This document shows positions 20,401 through 29,615 of a DNA stretch of 64,000 bases, piece by piece. Origin of the DNA: Nitrosomonas communis (lineage in GTDB: Bacteria > Pseudomonadota > Gammaproteobacteria > Burkholderiales > Nitrosomonadaceae); contig NZ_JAGFJM010000017.1 in NCBI RefSeq assembly GCF_024102715.1, positions 1-64,000 on the forward strand. Reading direction: 5' to 3'. The stretch's first letter is position 1, and every line of letters starts with the position of its first letter. A program made the translations under genes and the position numbers. Below the pieces are notes generated by a model that did not search any database, was not told the origin of the DNA, and saw only the letters and a program-made list of their open reading frames with translations.

Positions 20401-20951
20401 GCCCAAGCTGCATAATGCAGCGCATCAGTCAAGCGTGCTGCATTGCTCGCTTCATCTTCTAGCCATCGTGCGACATGAGTTGCAAATACTAATTCTGAAA
20501 AAGGTTCGCCAAATTCAGCCGCTAACTTCTTTTCTAACGCGATGCCATCGATTGCTTGTAAGATATCATCGCTTACCTTAGTTTTTGCGCGGCGCTGCAC
20601 AAATTGCCGCTTGCAAAAATAAAGCGGTGCAAGTTCATGATGGCGCGCCGCCAGCGCACGGACTTCCTTATCAATACCGAATAGCTGTGCGATAAAATCT
20701 TCCAGCCAGGGCGCAAGATCTATCAAAAATGCAGATTCGTCTTTAGGCGCCAATCCATCCGGATGCAGACGTGCATGATCTAGGCGGGCGCGCAGTCCAG
20801 CGTCTCCTGTCTGCAAAAAATCAAGAAATGCTTGATCCAGCTTTATCAAACCATCACGACAATACAAATCTGCAAAAGCCATACCAAATTTAAGATCAGG
20901 AAAAACGGCTTCTATCGATGGTTTGCTAAATATTGCTGCTGAATTTGTCAT
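17415..20951 (-). CDS. Nfn-like fused flavoprotein (GltD-type plus PyrK/FNR-type)
   Basis: An 1178-residue protein in four parts. Residues 1-250 are of unknown fold. A Cys-rich part (C255, C258, C266, then C327, C335, C338, C342) resembles the two-cluster N-terminus of GltD. A GltD-like double Rossmann module follows, starting GKKVLVVGMGPAGYT near 395. The last ~300 residues match a PyrK/ferredoxin-NADP reductase: HPGQFYRFQN, VLVGGGLGNAVLF, and a [2Fe-2S] motif CMMKEICAQCLQP with a fourth Cys about 20 residues on. NfnA and NfnB have these modules as separate chains, so electron exchange between NAD(H), NADP(H) and ferredoxin is the best guess, not proven. Neighbours: cysN 160 bases upstream, pntAa downstream. 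The ribosome binding site is weak. Confidence 0.8.
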   Translation of the reverse strand: MTNSAAIFSKPSIEAVFPDLKFGMAFADLYCRDGLIKLDQAFLDFLQTGDAGLRARLDHARLHPDGLAPKDESAFLIDLAPWLEDFIAQLFGIDKEVRALAARHHELAPLYFCKRQFVQRRAKTKVSDDILQAIDGIALEKKLAAEFGEPFSELVFATHVARWLEDEASNAARLTDALHYAAWALRTSEGQKHTRQGVLFKSPAKLDYLHLLSLVTDDHAGYTMHRLEHLRHREGFSLTDQGTDLVGALDETNYCIWCHEQGKDSCSKGYIVKSKNAEEPPSFKRSELGALLAGCPLEERISEFHKLKSQGVAIGSLAMIVLDNPMCAGTGHRICNDCMKSCIYQKQDPVDIPQAETRTLKDVLELPWGFEVYSLLTRWNPLDLRRPLPKPATGKKVLVVGMGPAGYTLAHHLMNDGHTVVGMDGLKIEPLPAEICGVDLHGEHVPFSAVQDINSLRVDLNERVAGGFGGVAEYGITVRWDKNFLQLIRLLLERRPEFALFGGVRFGGTMTVDDALTLGFDHIALAAGAGRPTILDLPNGLARGVRAASDFLMALQLSGAAQVDSIANMQLRLPVVVIGGGLTAIDTATEALAYYPVQVEKFLQRYETLVSEQGEAAVRNNWDEEEREIAEEFLAHARAIRAERTQAALEGRAPDILKLLQSWGGATIAYRKRLIDSPSYTLNHEEVEKALEEGIWFAEGLTPLRVDVDQWEHVQSIKFSAQSMDETGKWQKIREVGLPARAILVAAGTQPNTVLAREDEKYFKLDGRYFAACDDQGNPVSLSKGNPKPETVAVLLSRCGEGRFISFFGDLHPSYSGNVVKAMASAKQGYPVVSRVLARVEPASTQSNTQFFAEMNRQLRPTVHKVERLTPNIIEVVVHAPMAAKHFHPGQFYRFQNFATLSSTIGDTRLAMEGIALTGASVDIASGHVSLIALEMGGSANLCTLLKPGEPVVLMGPTGTPTEILHNETIVLVGGGLGNAVLFSIGAAARAAGCRVLYFAGYKKLADRYKVAEIESAADTVVWCCDEAPGFEPSRPGDFSFVGNIVQAMVAYGSGALGAQPISLAEADRIVAIGSDRMMAAVGFARHHQLQPYLKGDHFAIGSINSPMQCMMKEICAQCLQPHKDPVTGEITYVFSCFNQDQPLDWVDFGSLASRLRQNSVQEKLTSQWLDRCLKSLN

Positions 20952-21111
20952 AATTATTGGTTGATATTTTTATATAAAAATAGGGGATATAAGATGAAAA
21001 GTGGTGTCAATTGATCAAGACCAACTCAAGCCAAAGCTGAATGAAAAGCTGATACCGCGATTACCTCATCGCCATTGTAAAAACTCTATTGACTCGCTAG
21101 AACAGGGAGGT

Positions 21112-22386
21112 CTAGCAAATCATGCCAGCCGCGACGGTATTATTACTGGTTTCATCAATAATGATAAAACTACCAGTAGCACGATTACGCGCATAACCAT
21201 CAAATACAATGGGTTGCTGCACCTTCATCATTACACGAGCGATATCATTCATTCTCAAAAAATCTATCGTCTCGTGATTAAATGTGTTGACATCCACCCG
21301 ATAGTCAATCTGATTCACTACTCCCTTGACTACTCGGGTTGTATGCTTGACGATATATTTGCGTCTGGGGTCAAGTGGCTGCTCAGATAACCAGCATACC
21401 ATCGCAGCAAACTCATTCTTCATTTGCGGCTGCTCGCCCGTTTTTACCAACATATCACCCCGGGAGATATCCAAATGATCCTCAATGGTCAAGGTAACGG
21501 ACTGTGGGGCAAAAGCATCCTCGAAAGAGTCCTTGTACAGAAGAATCTCTTTAATGCGTGAGGATAACCCAGAAGGAAGAATCGTCACCTGATCACCAAC
21601 ACGAATAGAGCCTGACTCAATTCGCCCCATATATCCCCGAAAATCATGCAATGCTTCAGTTTGTGGACGGCAAACCCATTGTACTGGAAAGCGGAAATCA
21701 TCAGTATTGACATCATGCTCAATGTCGATATTTTCCAGTAAATCCATCAAGGTGTGCCCCTCATACCAAGCCAGATTATTACCTCTTTCCACTACCATAT
21801 CGCCATTCAAGGCAGATAGAGGAATATATTCAATATTGCTGCTTAAATGGAGCCCTTTGGCAAAAGCAGCAAAATCGTTGCAAATACGCTCGAATACTTC
21901 GCGTGAGTACCCCACCAAATCCATTTTATTAACCGCTACGACCAAATGGGGAATCCCTACCAAACTCGCTAGATAAGCATGACGGCGAGATTGCGTAAGC
22001 ACTCCCTTACGTGCATCAATCAGGATGATCGCCAGATTAGCGGTGGAGGCGCCCGTTACCATATTCCGGGTATATTGCTCATGACCAGGAGTATCTGCAA
22101 TGATGAACTTACGCTTGGGTGTCGCAAAGTAACGATAAGCCACATCGATGGTAATGCCTTGCTCCCGCTCCGCCTGCAAACCATCGGTCAGTAAAGAGAG
22201 ATCCACTCCTTGCATCCCACGCTTATTTGAGGTGCGCGCAATAGAACTCAATTGATCTTCAAAAATTGATTTTGAATCATGCAGCAAGCGTCCAATCAAC
22301 GTGCTTTTTCCATCATCTACACTTCCGGCGGCAATAAAGCGCAACAGTTCGGCACGATTAAGTCCAAAATTTTCAACTACTGACAT
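21112..22386 (-). CDS. cysN: Sulfate adenylyltransferase subunit 1 (GTPase)
   Basis: A 424-residue CysN that couples GTP hydrolysis to APS formation with CysD. The GTPase motifs are G1 SVDDGKSTLIGRLLHD near 22, G3 DTPGHEQYTRNM and G4 VNKMDLV. It has no fused APS kinase (CysC) domain, in line with an APS-reductase pathway. Last gene of the cys cluster. Confidence 0.96.
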   Translation of the reverse strand: MSVVENFGLNRAELLRFIAAGSVDDGKSTLIGRLLHDSKSIFEDQLSSIARTSNKRGMQGVDLSLLTDGLQAEREQGITIDVAYRYFATPKRKFIIADTPGHEQYTRNMVTGASTANLAIILIDARKGVLTQSRRHAYLASLVGIPHLVVAVNKMDLVGYSREVFERICNDFAAFAKGLHLSSNIEYIPLSALNGDMVVERGNNLAWYEGHTLMDLLENIDIEHDVNTDDFRFPVQWVCRPQTEALHDFRGYMGRIESGSIRVGDQVTILPSGLSSRIKEILLYKDSFEDAFAPQSVTLTIEDHLDISRGDMLVKTGEQPQMKNEFAAMVCWLSEQPLDPRRKYIVKHTTRVVKGVVNQIDYRVDVNTFNHETIDFLRMNDIARVMMKVQQPIVFDGYARNRATGSFIIIDETSNNTVAAGMIC

Positions 22387-22455
22387 TTAATAAATCGCCT
22401 TTAACAATTATTCTAAAAAGAGAAATAACCAGTACCATCCAGAAAGTTTGTTACG

Positions 22456-23361
22456 TTAAAAGTACCCTTCTTTTTTGCGTAACTCCATTGCGGCTTCTGA
22501 GGCTTGATCATCCATACGCGTTGCCCCCCGCTCAGTAATGCGGGTCATGGCCGTTTCAGCGATAATCTCACTTACGCTCTTAGCGTCGGAAGCAACCGGG
22601 CAAGTACAGCTCATATCGCCAACGGTGCGAAAACGTACCATCACTTTTTCTACGTGCTCACCCTCTTTGGGCTGCACCAGATGCGACACCGGTAACAAGC
22701 CAGCATCACGCGGAATCACTTCCCGCCAATGCGCAAAATAAATGGAAGGAACTTGCAGTTGCTCGCGCTCAATATATTCCCATACATCCAGCTCGGTCCA
22801 GTTGCTGATAGGAAAAACACGCATGTTCTCCCCTGGATGAGTACGCGTATTGTAAAGACTCCATAGTTCAGGACGCTGATTTTTAGGATCCCATTGACCA
22901 AACTCATCACGGAATGAAAATATGCGTTCCTTAGCACGCGCTTTTTCCTCATCGCGGCGCGCTCCGCCAATACAAGCATCAAACCGGAATTCTGCAATAG
23001 CATCCAGTAAGGTAATCGATTGAAAGGGATTGCGGCTTTGATTCTCGGATCGCAATACAACTCTACCTTGCTTGATGGAGTTCTCCATACTGCGCACGAT
23101 CAAGCGTTCACCCAGTTCTTTGACTCGACGATCGCGAAACTCAATCACTTCCGGAAAATTATGCTCGGTATCGATATGCAATAACGGAAAAGGAAAACGC
23201 CCTGGCCGGAAGGCCTTTTCGGCCAATCGCAGCAAAACGATGGAATCTTTCCCTCCAGAAAACAGTAATGCCGGATTGGTGCATTCGGCTGCCACCTCCC
23301 GCATGATATGAATCGCTTCGCTTTCTAAGGCATCCAAGTGAGTAAAAGTTCGATGGCTCAT
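22456..23361 (-). CDS. cysD: Sulfate adenylyltransferase subunit 2
   Basis: A 301-residue catalytic subunit of ATP sulfurylase: sulfate plus ATP gives APS. The PP-loop FSGGKDSIVLLRLAEKAF is near residue 34. RRDEEKARAKERIFSFRDEFGQWDPKNQRPELW and the C-terminal RMDDQASEAAMELRKKEGYF are classic CysD. It sits 33 bases after cysH and 69 before cysN. Confidence 0.97.
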   Translation of the reverse strand: MSHRTFTHLDALESEAIHIMREVAAECTNPALLFSGGKDSIVLLRLAEKAFRPGRFPFPLLHIDTEHNFPEVIEFRDRRVKELGERLIVRSMENSIKQGRVVLRSENQSRNPFQSITLLDAIAEFRFDACIGGARRDEEKARAKERIFSFRDEFGQWDPKNQRPELWSLYNTRTHPGENMRVFPISNWTELDVWEYIEREQLQVPSIYFAHWREVIPRDAGLLPVSHLVQPKEGEHVEKVMVRFRTVGDMSCTCPVASDAKSVSEIIAETAMTRITERGATRMDDQASEAAMELRKKEGYF

Positions 23362-23394
23362 TCTTCTTTACCTTCTAAAAAAATTCAACACTCT

Positions 23395-24099
23395 CTATTT
23401 TATTGGGGCAACTTTACCCACATGCAAACCACATTCCTTGAATTCAGGATTCTCCCACCACCAGCGCCCAGATCGAACATCCTCTCCAGGCGTAATGGCA
23501 CGCGTACAGGGAGTACAGCCAATACTCGGATAAAAGCAATCATGCAGCTTGCTATAAGGCACGTCATGCTCCCTGAGATACGCCCATACCTCGGCATAAC
23601 TCCATTCGCAGAGAGGGTTGAATTTTTGCATGTCATTTTCAGCATCAAACGAAGATATTACCAGACTGTCACGAGTGATCGCTTGTTCGCGACGCATGCC
23701 TGTAATCCACGCACGCTTACCTGCCAATGCACGCCGAAGCGGCTCTACTTTGCGAATGTAACAGCAGCGCTTGCGTAGCTCGACACTTTGATAAAATCCA
23801 TTAGGACCATATCGCGCAACATAATTCTCCACTGTAATCGCCTCAGGAAAATACACCTGAATCGAAAGACCATAGTGCTCTTTCACTGTCTGCATGAGAT
23901 CATAAGTTTCCTGAGGCAACCGGCCGGTATCCAGCGTGAACATAGCAATATGCGGATAGTGTCGCGCAATCAAGTCGGTCAACACCATATCTTCTGCGCC
24001 AAAGCTGTTGGCGAACACAGCAGGCACATATTCCTGTTGTATTTTTGCAAGCAAGGCGTGTAATTGCTCGACCTTCTGTACCACATCAGATTGACTCAT
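23395..24099 (-). CDS. cysH: Adenylyl-sulfate (APS) reductase, assimilatory
   Basis: A 234-residue thioredoxin-dependent reductase of the CysH family. It has the paired cysteines KRCCYIRKVEPL and GCTPCTRAI that bind a [4Fe-4S] cluster in APS reductases; PAPS reductases such as E. coli CysH lack them. The catalytic KECGLH tail is present. This, with no cysC in the window, indicates direct APS reduction to sulfite. It lies between cysI and cysD with gaps of about 30 bases. Confidence 0.95.
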   Translation of the reverse strand: MSQSDVVQKVEQLHALLAKIQQEYVPAVFANSFGAEDMVLTDLIARHYPHIAMFTLDTGRLPQETYDLMQTVKEHYGLSIQVYFPEAITVENYVARYGPNGFYQSVELRKRCCYIRKVEPLRRALAGKRAWITGMRREQAITRDSLVISSFDAENDMQKFNPLCEWSYAEVWAYLREHDVPYSKLHDCFYPSIGCTPCTRAITPGEDVRSGRWWWENPEFKECGLHVGKVAPIK

Positions 24100-24128
24100 C
24101 TATTTTCAGCTTGCTATAACACATGTAT

Positions 24129-26225
24129 CTATAAGGCCGTAGCTGACTGCGACATTTTCTGAAATTGCAATGGCTTGATAATGGCTTCCGGTAGTGAGCC
24201 TGCCAAGTCGACTTGTTTATTGAAGTCAGTGCAGAACTGAGCCACATCGAGTGTCCATTCATCCAATTCAGCATACCATTCAGCCAACAAGGCATCAGTC
24301 AACTCATCTGCCGGGCGCGCAAAATCCTGAGCGAGCTTAGCCAATGTTTGAGCCAACTGAGGCTTGGCTGGCAACACACGTTGCAGCTCCTCCGCTTGCT
24401 CCAGTAAACTATCGCATTTTCGGCCTCCTACCAATTGGGTCAGTCCCTGGCCAATCAGACGCACAATTTCTTCAGCGCACTTAACAGAATCCTCAAATTT
24501 ACGCTGAAACTTAAGCGCGTTCCGGTAATTACGCTCATTTGCAGCATCAAAGAAAGCAGTACCAATCTGCAATTGTTTCGCTCCCGCACACTCCCCGCCA
24601 CCAAGCTGCAATACCTTGAAATCATCTCCTTGACCATGATCGCGTAAAACTGAATGCAAGTCTTCTTCCTTAACTTCCGCGATATCGGCCAGCAATTCAG
24701 CAAAATAACTCTGACCTACCCGCCGGGTCCAGTTAAAAAATGATTCTCCTGCTTCCCGGCCTGTGTCATAGGCCGATCTCACACGATCCACCGCTACCTC
24801 AATGCGCGCACTCGGTACCGACGGACCTTTAAACGCCAAACCGCCATTTGCCATGCCATTGCCACCGAAATACATCTGATAGTGAGGTACCAACTTACCA
24901 TACATGCGCTTGCCTTCACCATAAATGCCAATATCCCCGCTTTCCGGCTGAGCACAGCCATTATGGCAACCTGAAACACGAACACGCAAATCATGATTTC
25001 CACCTGATAATTTACCGCCAATAGTCGGACTAGAAGTGATTCCCAGGCGGCATGTGGACGTTCCTGGACAGGCCACTACATTATCACCCGCCTTGGGTAA
25101 GCCTAGACCTAAACCTGCTAATGCCGACTGGATAGCTGCAATATTTTCTTGTGGCACTCCAACTAACATCAGGTTCTGATCCTGCGTGGTACGGATCTCT
25201 TGCAAGTCATATCGCTCCAGTATTTGAGCAATTCCGCGCATCTGCGCTGCAGTCAACTGCCCCAAACGCACACTGATTGGCACTACAAATAATCCCGGTT
25301 GCTTTTGCGCAAAGAGTGAACGCGGTGCACCCGGACCAGGCACTTCACTATCCTTGCCACCGACCCATACACCCTTGGGATAATCCTGTTCTGCCAGCAC
25401 TTCCTTAACACGCACAAGCTCTTCACGATATTTCTCAATAAAACCGTCAACGCCGAATTTATCGACCAGAAACTTAATGCGTGACTTGGCACGTTTAGCT
25501 CGATCAGAATACTTATTGTGCAGTGTAAGCACAGCTTCTATCACCAACAATAAATCCTTTTCTTCGATGAATGGCTCAATCACAATCGCTTCATGAGGCT
25601 TATGTCCTAACCCCCCAGCCGCCAGTATCTTGAAACCAAAACGCGTTCCCTGCCTGACTGCAACCACGCCCAGATCGTGAATCATGCCCTGCGCACAATC
25701 CGCTTCGCAACCAGAGAAACTGATTTTGAATTTACGCGGCATCAACTGATTCAAAGGCTTACGCAAAAAATGCCTGACAACTCCTTCGAGATGCACATTG
25801 ACATCGGCATGCTCACGCGAGCAGACTCCTGACAAGGGACAAGCCGTCACATTCCGTATCGTATTCCCGCATGCTTCACGCGTTGTCAGTTTGCCTTTTG
25901 CCAGATGACGCATCACAGCTGGCGTATCCGTCAGCGGGACATAATGCAATTGAATATCCTGGCGGGTGGTGATATGCGCCTCACCATGTTGCGCATACTC
26001 TTCCAGCGCATCAGCAATCGCATTTAGCTGCACGGGTATCAATCGTCCGCCAGGAATCTTGATACGCACCATATTGACGCCTTCCTGACGTTGCCCGTAA
26101 ATTCCCATTTGCAGCCGGGTAGCAGTAAAACGATCGACATCCATACGTTGCGCTAAAAAATCCTGCAATGACTGATCGTATGAATCGATTTCCTCATCAT
26201 TAGCGAGATCGGTTAAATAATCCAT
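24129..26225 (-). CDS. cysI: Nitrite/sulfite reductase haemoprotein, probably sulfite reductase
   Basis: A 698-residue protein from ATG 26225; the upstream in-frame ATG at 26243 has no ribosome binding site, while GGAGAGAAG precedes 26225. The sirohaem/[4Fe-4S] ligands are C-x5-C (CPGTSTC) and C-x3-C (CHNGC). Two half-domains with GQRQEGVNMVRIKIPGG and GVWVGGKDS segments are present. It reduces sulfite to sulfide. The last ~150 residues are a helical tail beyond the usual SiR core, unknown to me. The gene order with cysH, cysD and cysN, and the divergent cysB, favour sulfite over nitrite as substrate. Confidence 0.92.
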   Translation of the reverse strand: MDYLTDLANDEEIDSYDQSLQDFLAQRMDVDRFTATRLQMGIYGQRQEGVNMVRIKIPGGRLIPVQLNAIADALEEYAQHGEAHITTRQDIQLHYVPLTDTPAVMRHLAKGKLTTREACGNTIRNVTACPLSGVCSREHADVNVHLEGVVRHFLRKPLNQLMPRKFKISFSGCEADCAQGMIHDLGVVAVRQGTRFGFKILAAGGLGHKPHEAIVIEPFIEEKDLLLVIEAVLTLHNKYSDRAKRAKSRIKFLVDKFGVDGFIEKYREELVRVKEVLAEQDYPKGVWVGGKDSEVPGPGAPRSLFAQKQPGLFVVPISVRLGQLTAAQMRGIAQILERYDLQEIRTTQDQNLMLVGVPQENIAAIQSALAGLGLGLPKAGDNVVACPGTSTCRLGITSSPTIGGKLSGGNHDLRVRVSGCHNGCAQPESGDIGIYGEGKRMYGKLVPHYQMYFGGNGMANGGLAFKGPSVPSARIEVAVDRVRSAYDTGREAGESFFNWTRRVGQSYFAELLADIAEVKEEDLHSVLRDHGQGDDFKVLQLGGGECAGAKQLQIGTAFFDAANERNYRNALKFQRKFEDSVKCAEEIVRLIGQGLTQLVGGRKCDSLLEQAEELQRVLPAKPQLAQTLAKLAQDFARPADELTDALLAEWYAELDEWTLDVAQFCTDFNKQVDLAGSLPEAIIKPLQFQKMSQSATAL

Positions 26226-26581
26226 CTTATTTCTTCTCTCCATAGTTTTTTTACCACACCAGCTTGCTGCCACTGAGGATAAAAAATATTAATAATTTTT
26301 ATTGCTATTTTATCCGATATCTACTCTATGGCGTTAGTGGTTATCAATACATTCATACCTTCCAGTTAGGAAGGTAATACTAAACAAGCATCAAGTCACC
26401 CTAATGTTATTTACTGCCCCGCACAATTTTCCACTTGCTAAAATGCTGATCTACTTGGCAGAAAGAACACTTACTTACAAGATCACTCTTTTTAAGAAAA
26501 GCGTATCATAGCAACACTATCATATATCTCAAAATAATATAAAATTAGAACAATATAACATTATATTATATACATACTCCG
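26226..26581. promoter_or_regulatory. Divergent cysI/cysB control region
   Basis: 356 bases without a gene between cysI and cysB. It is strongly AT-rich near cysB. It holds an inverted repeat of two 8-base arms (TACCTTCC and its complement) around AGTTA at 26356-26376, which may be an operator or a leader hairpin in the cysI transcript. CysB is expected to bind here, but CysB sites are loosely conserved and I cannot assign one. cysB itself lacks a clear ribosome binding site. Confidence 0.5.
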
Positions 26582-27544
26582 ATGAGACTCCAGCAATTAC
26601 GGTACCTATGTGAAATAGCCAATCACAACCTGAATTTATCCAAAGCAGCCGAGAGTCTGCACACTTCACAGCCTGGGATCAGCCGGCAAATACAACTACT
26701 TGAGGAAGAACTGGCTGTGGATATTTTTGTTCGCAATGGTAAGCGTATCGTCAAAATAACTCCGCCAGGACAGGCCATTATTGAAATTGCTAAAAAAATG
26801 CTCAGTAACGCAGAAAGCCTGAAGCAGATTGGCCAAGAATTCAGCGACAAGGCAAGCGGTACGCTGGTTATCGCCACGACTCATACGCAAGCACGTTATG
26901 CGCTTCCTCCTGTCATTAAATGCTTTACCGAACGATATCCCAAGGTCAAACTTATTCTGCGGCAAGGCAGCCCCACCCAGATCTCAACTTTAGTTTCCTC
27001 TGGCGAAGCTGATCTGGCAATTGCCACCGAAGCCATCGAATTATTCCAGGAATTGGTCATGCTTCCCTGCTATCAATGGAACCGCAGCATCATTGTTCCC
27101 CCTAAACACCCCCTGCTCAAACAACAACCGTTGACATTAGAAGCAATCGCCCAATATCCCATCATTACTTATGATTTCGCATTTACAGGCCGATCAAAAA
27201 TCAATCAAGCCTTTGAATCAAAAAAGCTGACTCCGAATGTAGTGCTTACCGCAATCGACGCCGATGTAATCAAAACCTATGTGGAGCTTGGTTTAGGTAT
27301 TGGCATTCTGGCGAAAATGGCTTTCGATCCGCAACGCGACAAACAGCTTCGGGAAATTGATGCAGGCCATCTATTTGAGCCCAGCACAACTCGTATCGGC
27401 ATCAGTCGTACCAGCTATCTTCGCAGTTATGTCTATGATTTCATCGAAATGTTTGCTCCCCATCTCAAACAGGATTCGGTTAAAGCTGCCATGAAAAGCA
27501 AGCGCATCATCCCTGCGCAAGACTCACCCGCAACAACTGAATAG
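26582..27544 (+). CDS. cysB: LysR-type regulator CysB
   Basis: A 320-residue LysR-family activator of sulfate assimilation. The N-terminal helix-turn-helix has SKAAESLHTSQPGISRQI at residues 20-37. The rest is the inducer-binding domain with TTHTQARYALPPVI, typical of CysB/Cbl, which sense O-acetylserine and sulfate or APS. It is divergent from the cysIHDN genes, its likely targets. Confidence 0.93.
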   Translation: MRLQQLRYLCEIANHNLNLSKAAESLHTSQPGISRQIQLLEEELAVDIFVRNGKRIVKITPPGQAIIEIAKKMLSNAESLKQIGQEFSDKASGTLVIATTHTQARYALPPVIKCFTERYPKVKLILRQGSPTQISTLVSSGEADLAIATEAIELFQELVMLPCYQWNRSIIVPPKHPLLKQQPLTLEAIAQYPIITYDFAFTGRSKINQAFESKKLTPNVVLTAIDADVIKTYVELGLGIGILAKMAFDPQRDKQLREIDAGHLFEPSTTRIGISRTSYLRSYVYDFIEMFAPHLKQDSVKAAMKSKRIIPAQDSPATTE

Positions 27545-27595
27545 CCGAATCATGCAACACAGCCATATGTTTGTGCAAGCAAGTAATCAACGCCC

Positions 27596-28882
27596 CTAGT
27601 GACTACCTTCCCTGCTCTGCCCTACATCAACCGCTGACACCAGACTGCCATGATTTCCCCATGCATTCCTGATGAAAGACACGACTTGCGCGACCTCTTC
27701 ATCACGGATAACCTGCTGAAACGGAGGCATTCCATAAGGTCTTGAATTTGCTCTAGTAGTAGGCGGGTAGCCACCATTCAACACAGTGCGAATGACATTC
27801 GTGGGAATCACCATGATCACACTGCGATTATCTGCCAGCGCAGGATAAATGCCTGGCGCACCTTGACCTGATATACCGTGACAGTCCTGGCAGTATTTCA
27901 CATATATCTTTTCGCCCTGCGCCAAGTATCTCCGCACATTGTCCGGCATTGGCGGATAATTCACCTCAGGCTGTACATTATTGCTTTCTGGTAATGACTT
28001 CAGATAGATAGCCATGGCGCGCGCATCATCTTGCGACAAATACTGCAGGCTTTGCCTGACGACTGTTGCCATCGGTCCTGACATCATAGCGCGCCGAGAG
28101 ACACCGGAGGAAAGTAGCGCAACGATTTCCTCAATCGTCCAGTCCATGCCGCCCGCTTCTCGCCGAGAAGTAAGCGATGGCGCATACCAATTTGACCCCA
28201 TAATTTGCCCACCCGCCATCGTTTCATCTTGACTTGCGCCCAGCACATTTCTGGCAATATGGCAAGCATTGCAATGGCCCAGTCCCTGCACCAGATAAGC
28301 GCCTCGATTCCATTTCGCACTTCTGCTTTGATCCGGTTCATAGACCCCTTGCTTAAAGAACAGTGTACGCCAGATATACAGGAGCGGTCGATAGTTATAG
28401 GGAAAGCGAATTTCATGAGATGGATTTACTTGGGAAACAGCTGGTATCGACTGAAGATAGGCAAAAATAAGGCTAGCGTCTTCGCGTGTCACCTTAGTAT
28501 AGTCAGTATAAGGAAAAGCGGGATAGAGTAATCTGCCATCACGCGATTTGCCCTCATGCATCGCTTTCCAGAAATCTTCCTCACTCCAAAGACCGATACC
28601 CGTTTCTTTATCAGGCGTGATATTAGGTGTGACAAACGTGCCAAATGATGTAGACAATCGATAACCTCCCGCAAACGGCTGCCCACCCTTGGCCGTATGG
28701 CACCCCAGACAATTTCCCACGCGCACAAGATATTCACCCCGCTGCTGTCCCGATAGGGATGTTTCTTCAGTAGAAGCATTGACGGCCATGACATTGGCGG
28801 CAAACAACATGGTCAACATATAGCCAAGAAATAAAAAGGCATTTCTCCATACGCCAAAAATGGCGCGCCTCACTTGCATCAT
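27596..28882 (-). CDS. Triheme c-type cytochrome, alcohol-dehydrogenase subunit type
   Basis: A 428-residue exported cytochrome with three CxxCH motifs: CLGCH at 58-62, CNACH near 207 and CQDCH near 340. The N-terminus (residues 13-34) is hydrophobic, a signal or anchor. The layout and phrases such as YLVRVGNCLGCHTAKGG match the cytochrome subunits of gluconate/alcohol dehydrogenases, but no dehydrogenase gene is nearby. The start is placed at ATG 28882 (RBS GGAG); it overlaps the upstream cytochrome's stop by four bases, so the two are co-translated. They may form an electron chain to a terminal oxidase; this is inference. Confidence 0.88.
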   Translation of the reverse strand: MMQVRRAIFGVWRNAFLFLGYMLTMLFAANVMAVNASTEETSLSGQQRGEYLVRVGNCLGCHTAKGGQPFAGGYRLSTSFGTFVTPNITPDKETGIGLWSEEDFWKAMHEGKSRDGRLLYPAFPYTDYTKVTREDASLIFAYLQSIPAVSQVNPSHEIRFPYNYRPLLYIWRTLFFKQGVYEPDQSRSAKWNRGAYLVQGLGHCNACHIARNVLGASQDETMAGGQIMGSNWYAPSLTSRREAGGMDWTIEEIVALLSSGVSRRAMMSGPMATVVRQSLQYLSQDDARAMAIYLKSLPESNNVQPEVNYPPMPDNVRRYLAQGEKIYVKYCQDCHGISGQGAPGIYPALADNRSVIMVIPTNVIRTVLNGGYPPTTRANSRPYGMPPFQQVIRDEEVAQVVSFIRNAWGNHGSLVSAVDVGQSREGSH

Positions 28883-29592
28883 CGAGCTTCTCCATTTTCC
28901 AGCGCTAGATTGGCACAACGTTGGCTCATCTCAACCGATAGTTCACCGACTGGCTCTCCTGAAACGGGTTGAACAGCCAGCCATTTCGCAATTGCATTGA
29001 TTTCTTCATAGGTCAACTGCTTGGCAATGTCTGCCATGCAATTCGCCACCTTCCCGCGGATCAATCCCCCGCTATGCCAACCCCCTAATTGTGCTGTTAT
29101 GTAAGCTCGAGGCAACCCCAACAGCCCTGGCACGAAAGGCGCAGTACCCATCAGTTCTTTTCCATGACAGGTGCTACATGCCGGAATATTTCGCCTGGAA
29201 TCTCCTGAGTAAACAAGTCGCCGCGCTAAATTTGCCTCCACAGGCTGCAAGGTAATAGATTCAGGCGATGGATAAGGCAAGTTCAATACAGCAAAATACC
29301 GGGCGATTTCCCGCAAATATTCATCCGACATATTTTCCAGCAAAATCGCCATTGGCTGATAATAGCGTCTACCGTCCCGAAAGTGGCGTAGCTGGTTAAA
29401 GAGATAGCCCTCTAGCTTGCCTGCAATCCGCGGGTAATAGCTATCTCCGTCATGTCTGTCCTCTGCACCGTGGCAAATCGTGCATGCTTTGACACGTTCA
29501 GCAAGTGTATCGGGAACATCGACTGGCAGCGTCTCTGCAGCATTTGCCAAGCAGGCGAGAACAAATAATAGGATTAGAATAAAATACTTCAT
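28879..29592 (-). CDS. Diheme cytochrome c (c4-like)
   Basis: A 237-residue periplasmic protein with a signal peptide ending ACLANA and two haem motifs in tandem class I domains: CTICH at 37-41 and CSTCH at 139-143. ILLENMSDEYLREIARYFAVL and a matching second-half segment carry the methionine ligands expected for a c4-type protein. It is coupled to the triheme cytochrome. The promoter should lie in the short gap to the divergent DUF3293-like gene. Confidence 0.88.
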   Translation of the reverse strand: MKYFILILLFVLACLANAAETLPVDVPDTLAERVKACTICHGAEDRHDGDSYYPRIAGKLEGYLFNQLRHFRDGRRYYQPMAILLENMSDEYLREIARYFAVLNLPYPSPESITLQPVEANLARRLVYSGDSRRNIPACSTCHGKELMGTAPFVPGLLGLPRAYITAQLGGWHSGGLIRGKVANCMADIAKQLTYEEINAIAKWLAVQPVSGEPVGELSVEMSQRCANLALENGEAR

Positions 29593-29615
29593 GTCGTCAT
29601 TTTTTGTAGATAATC

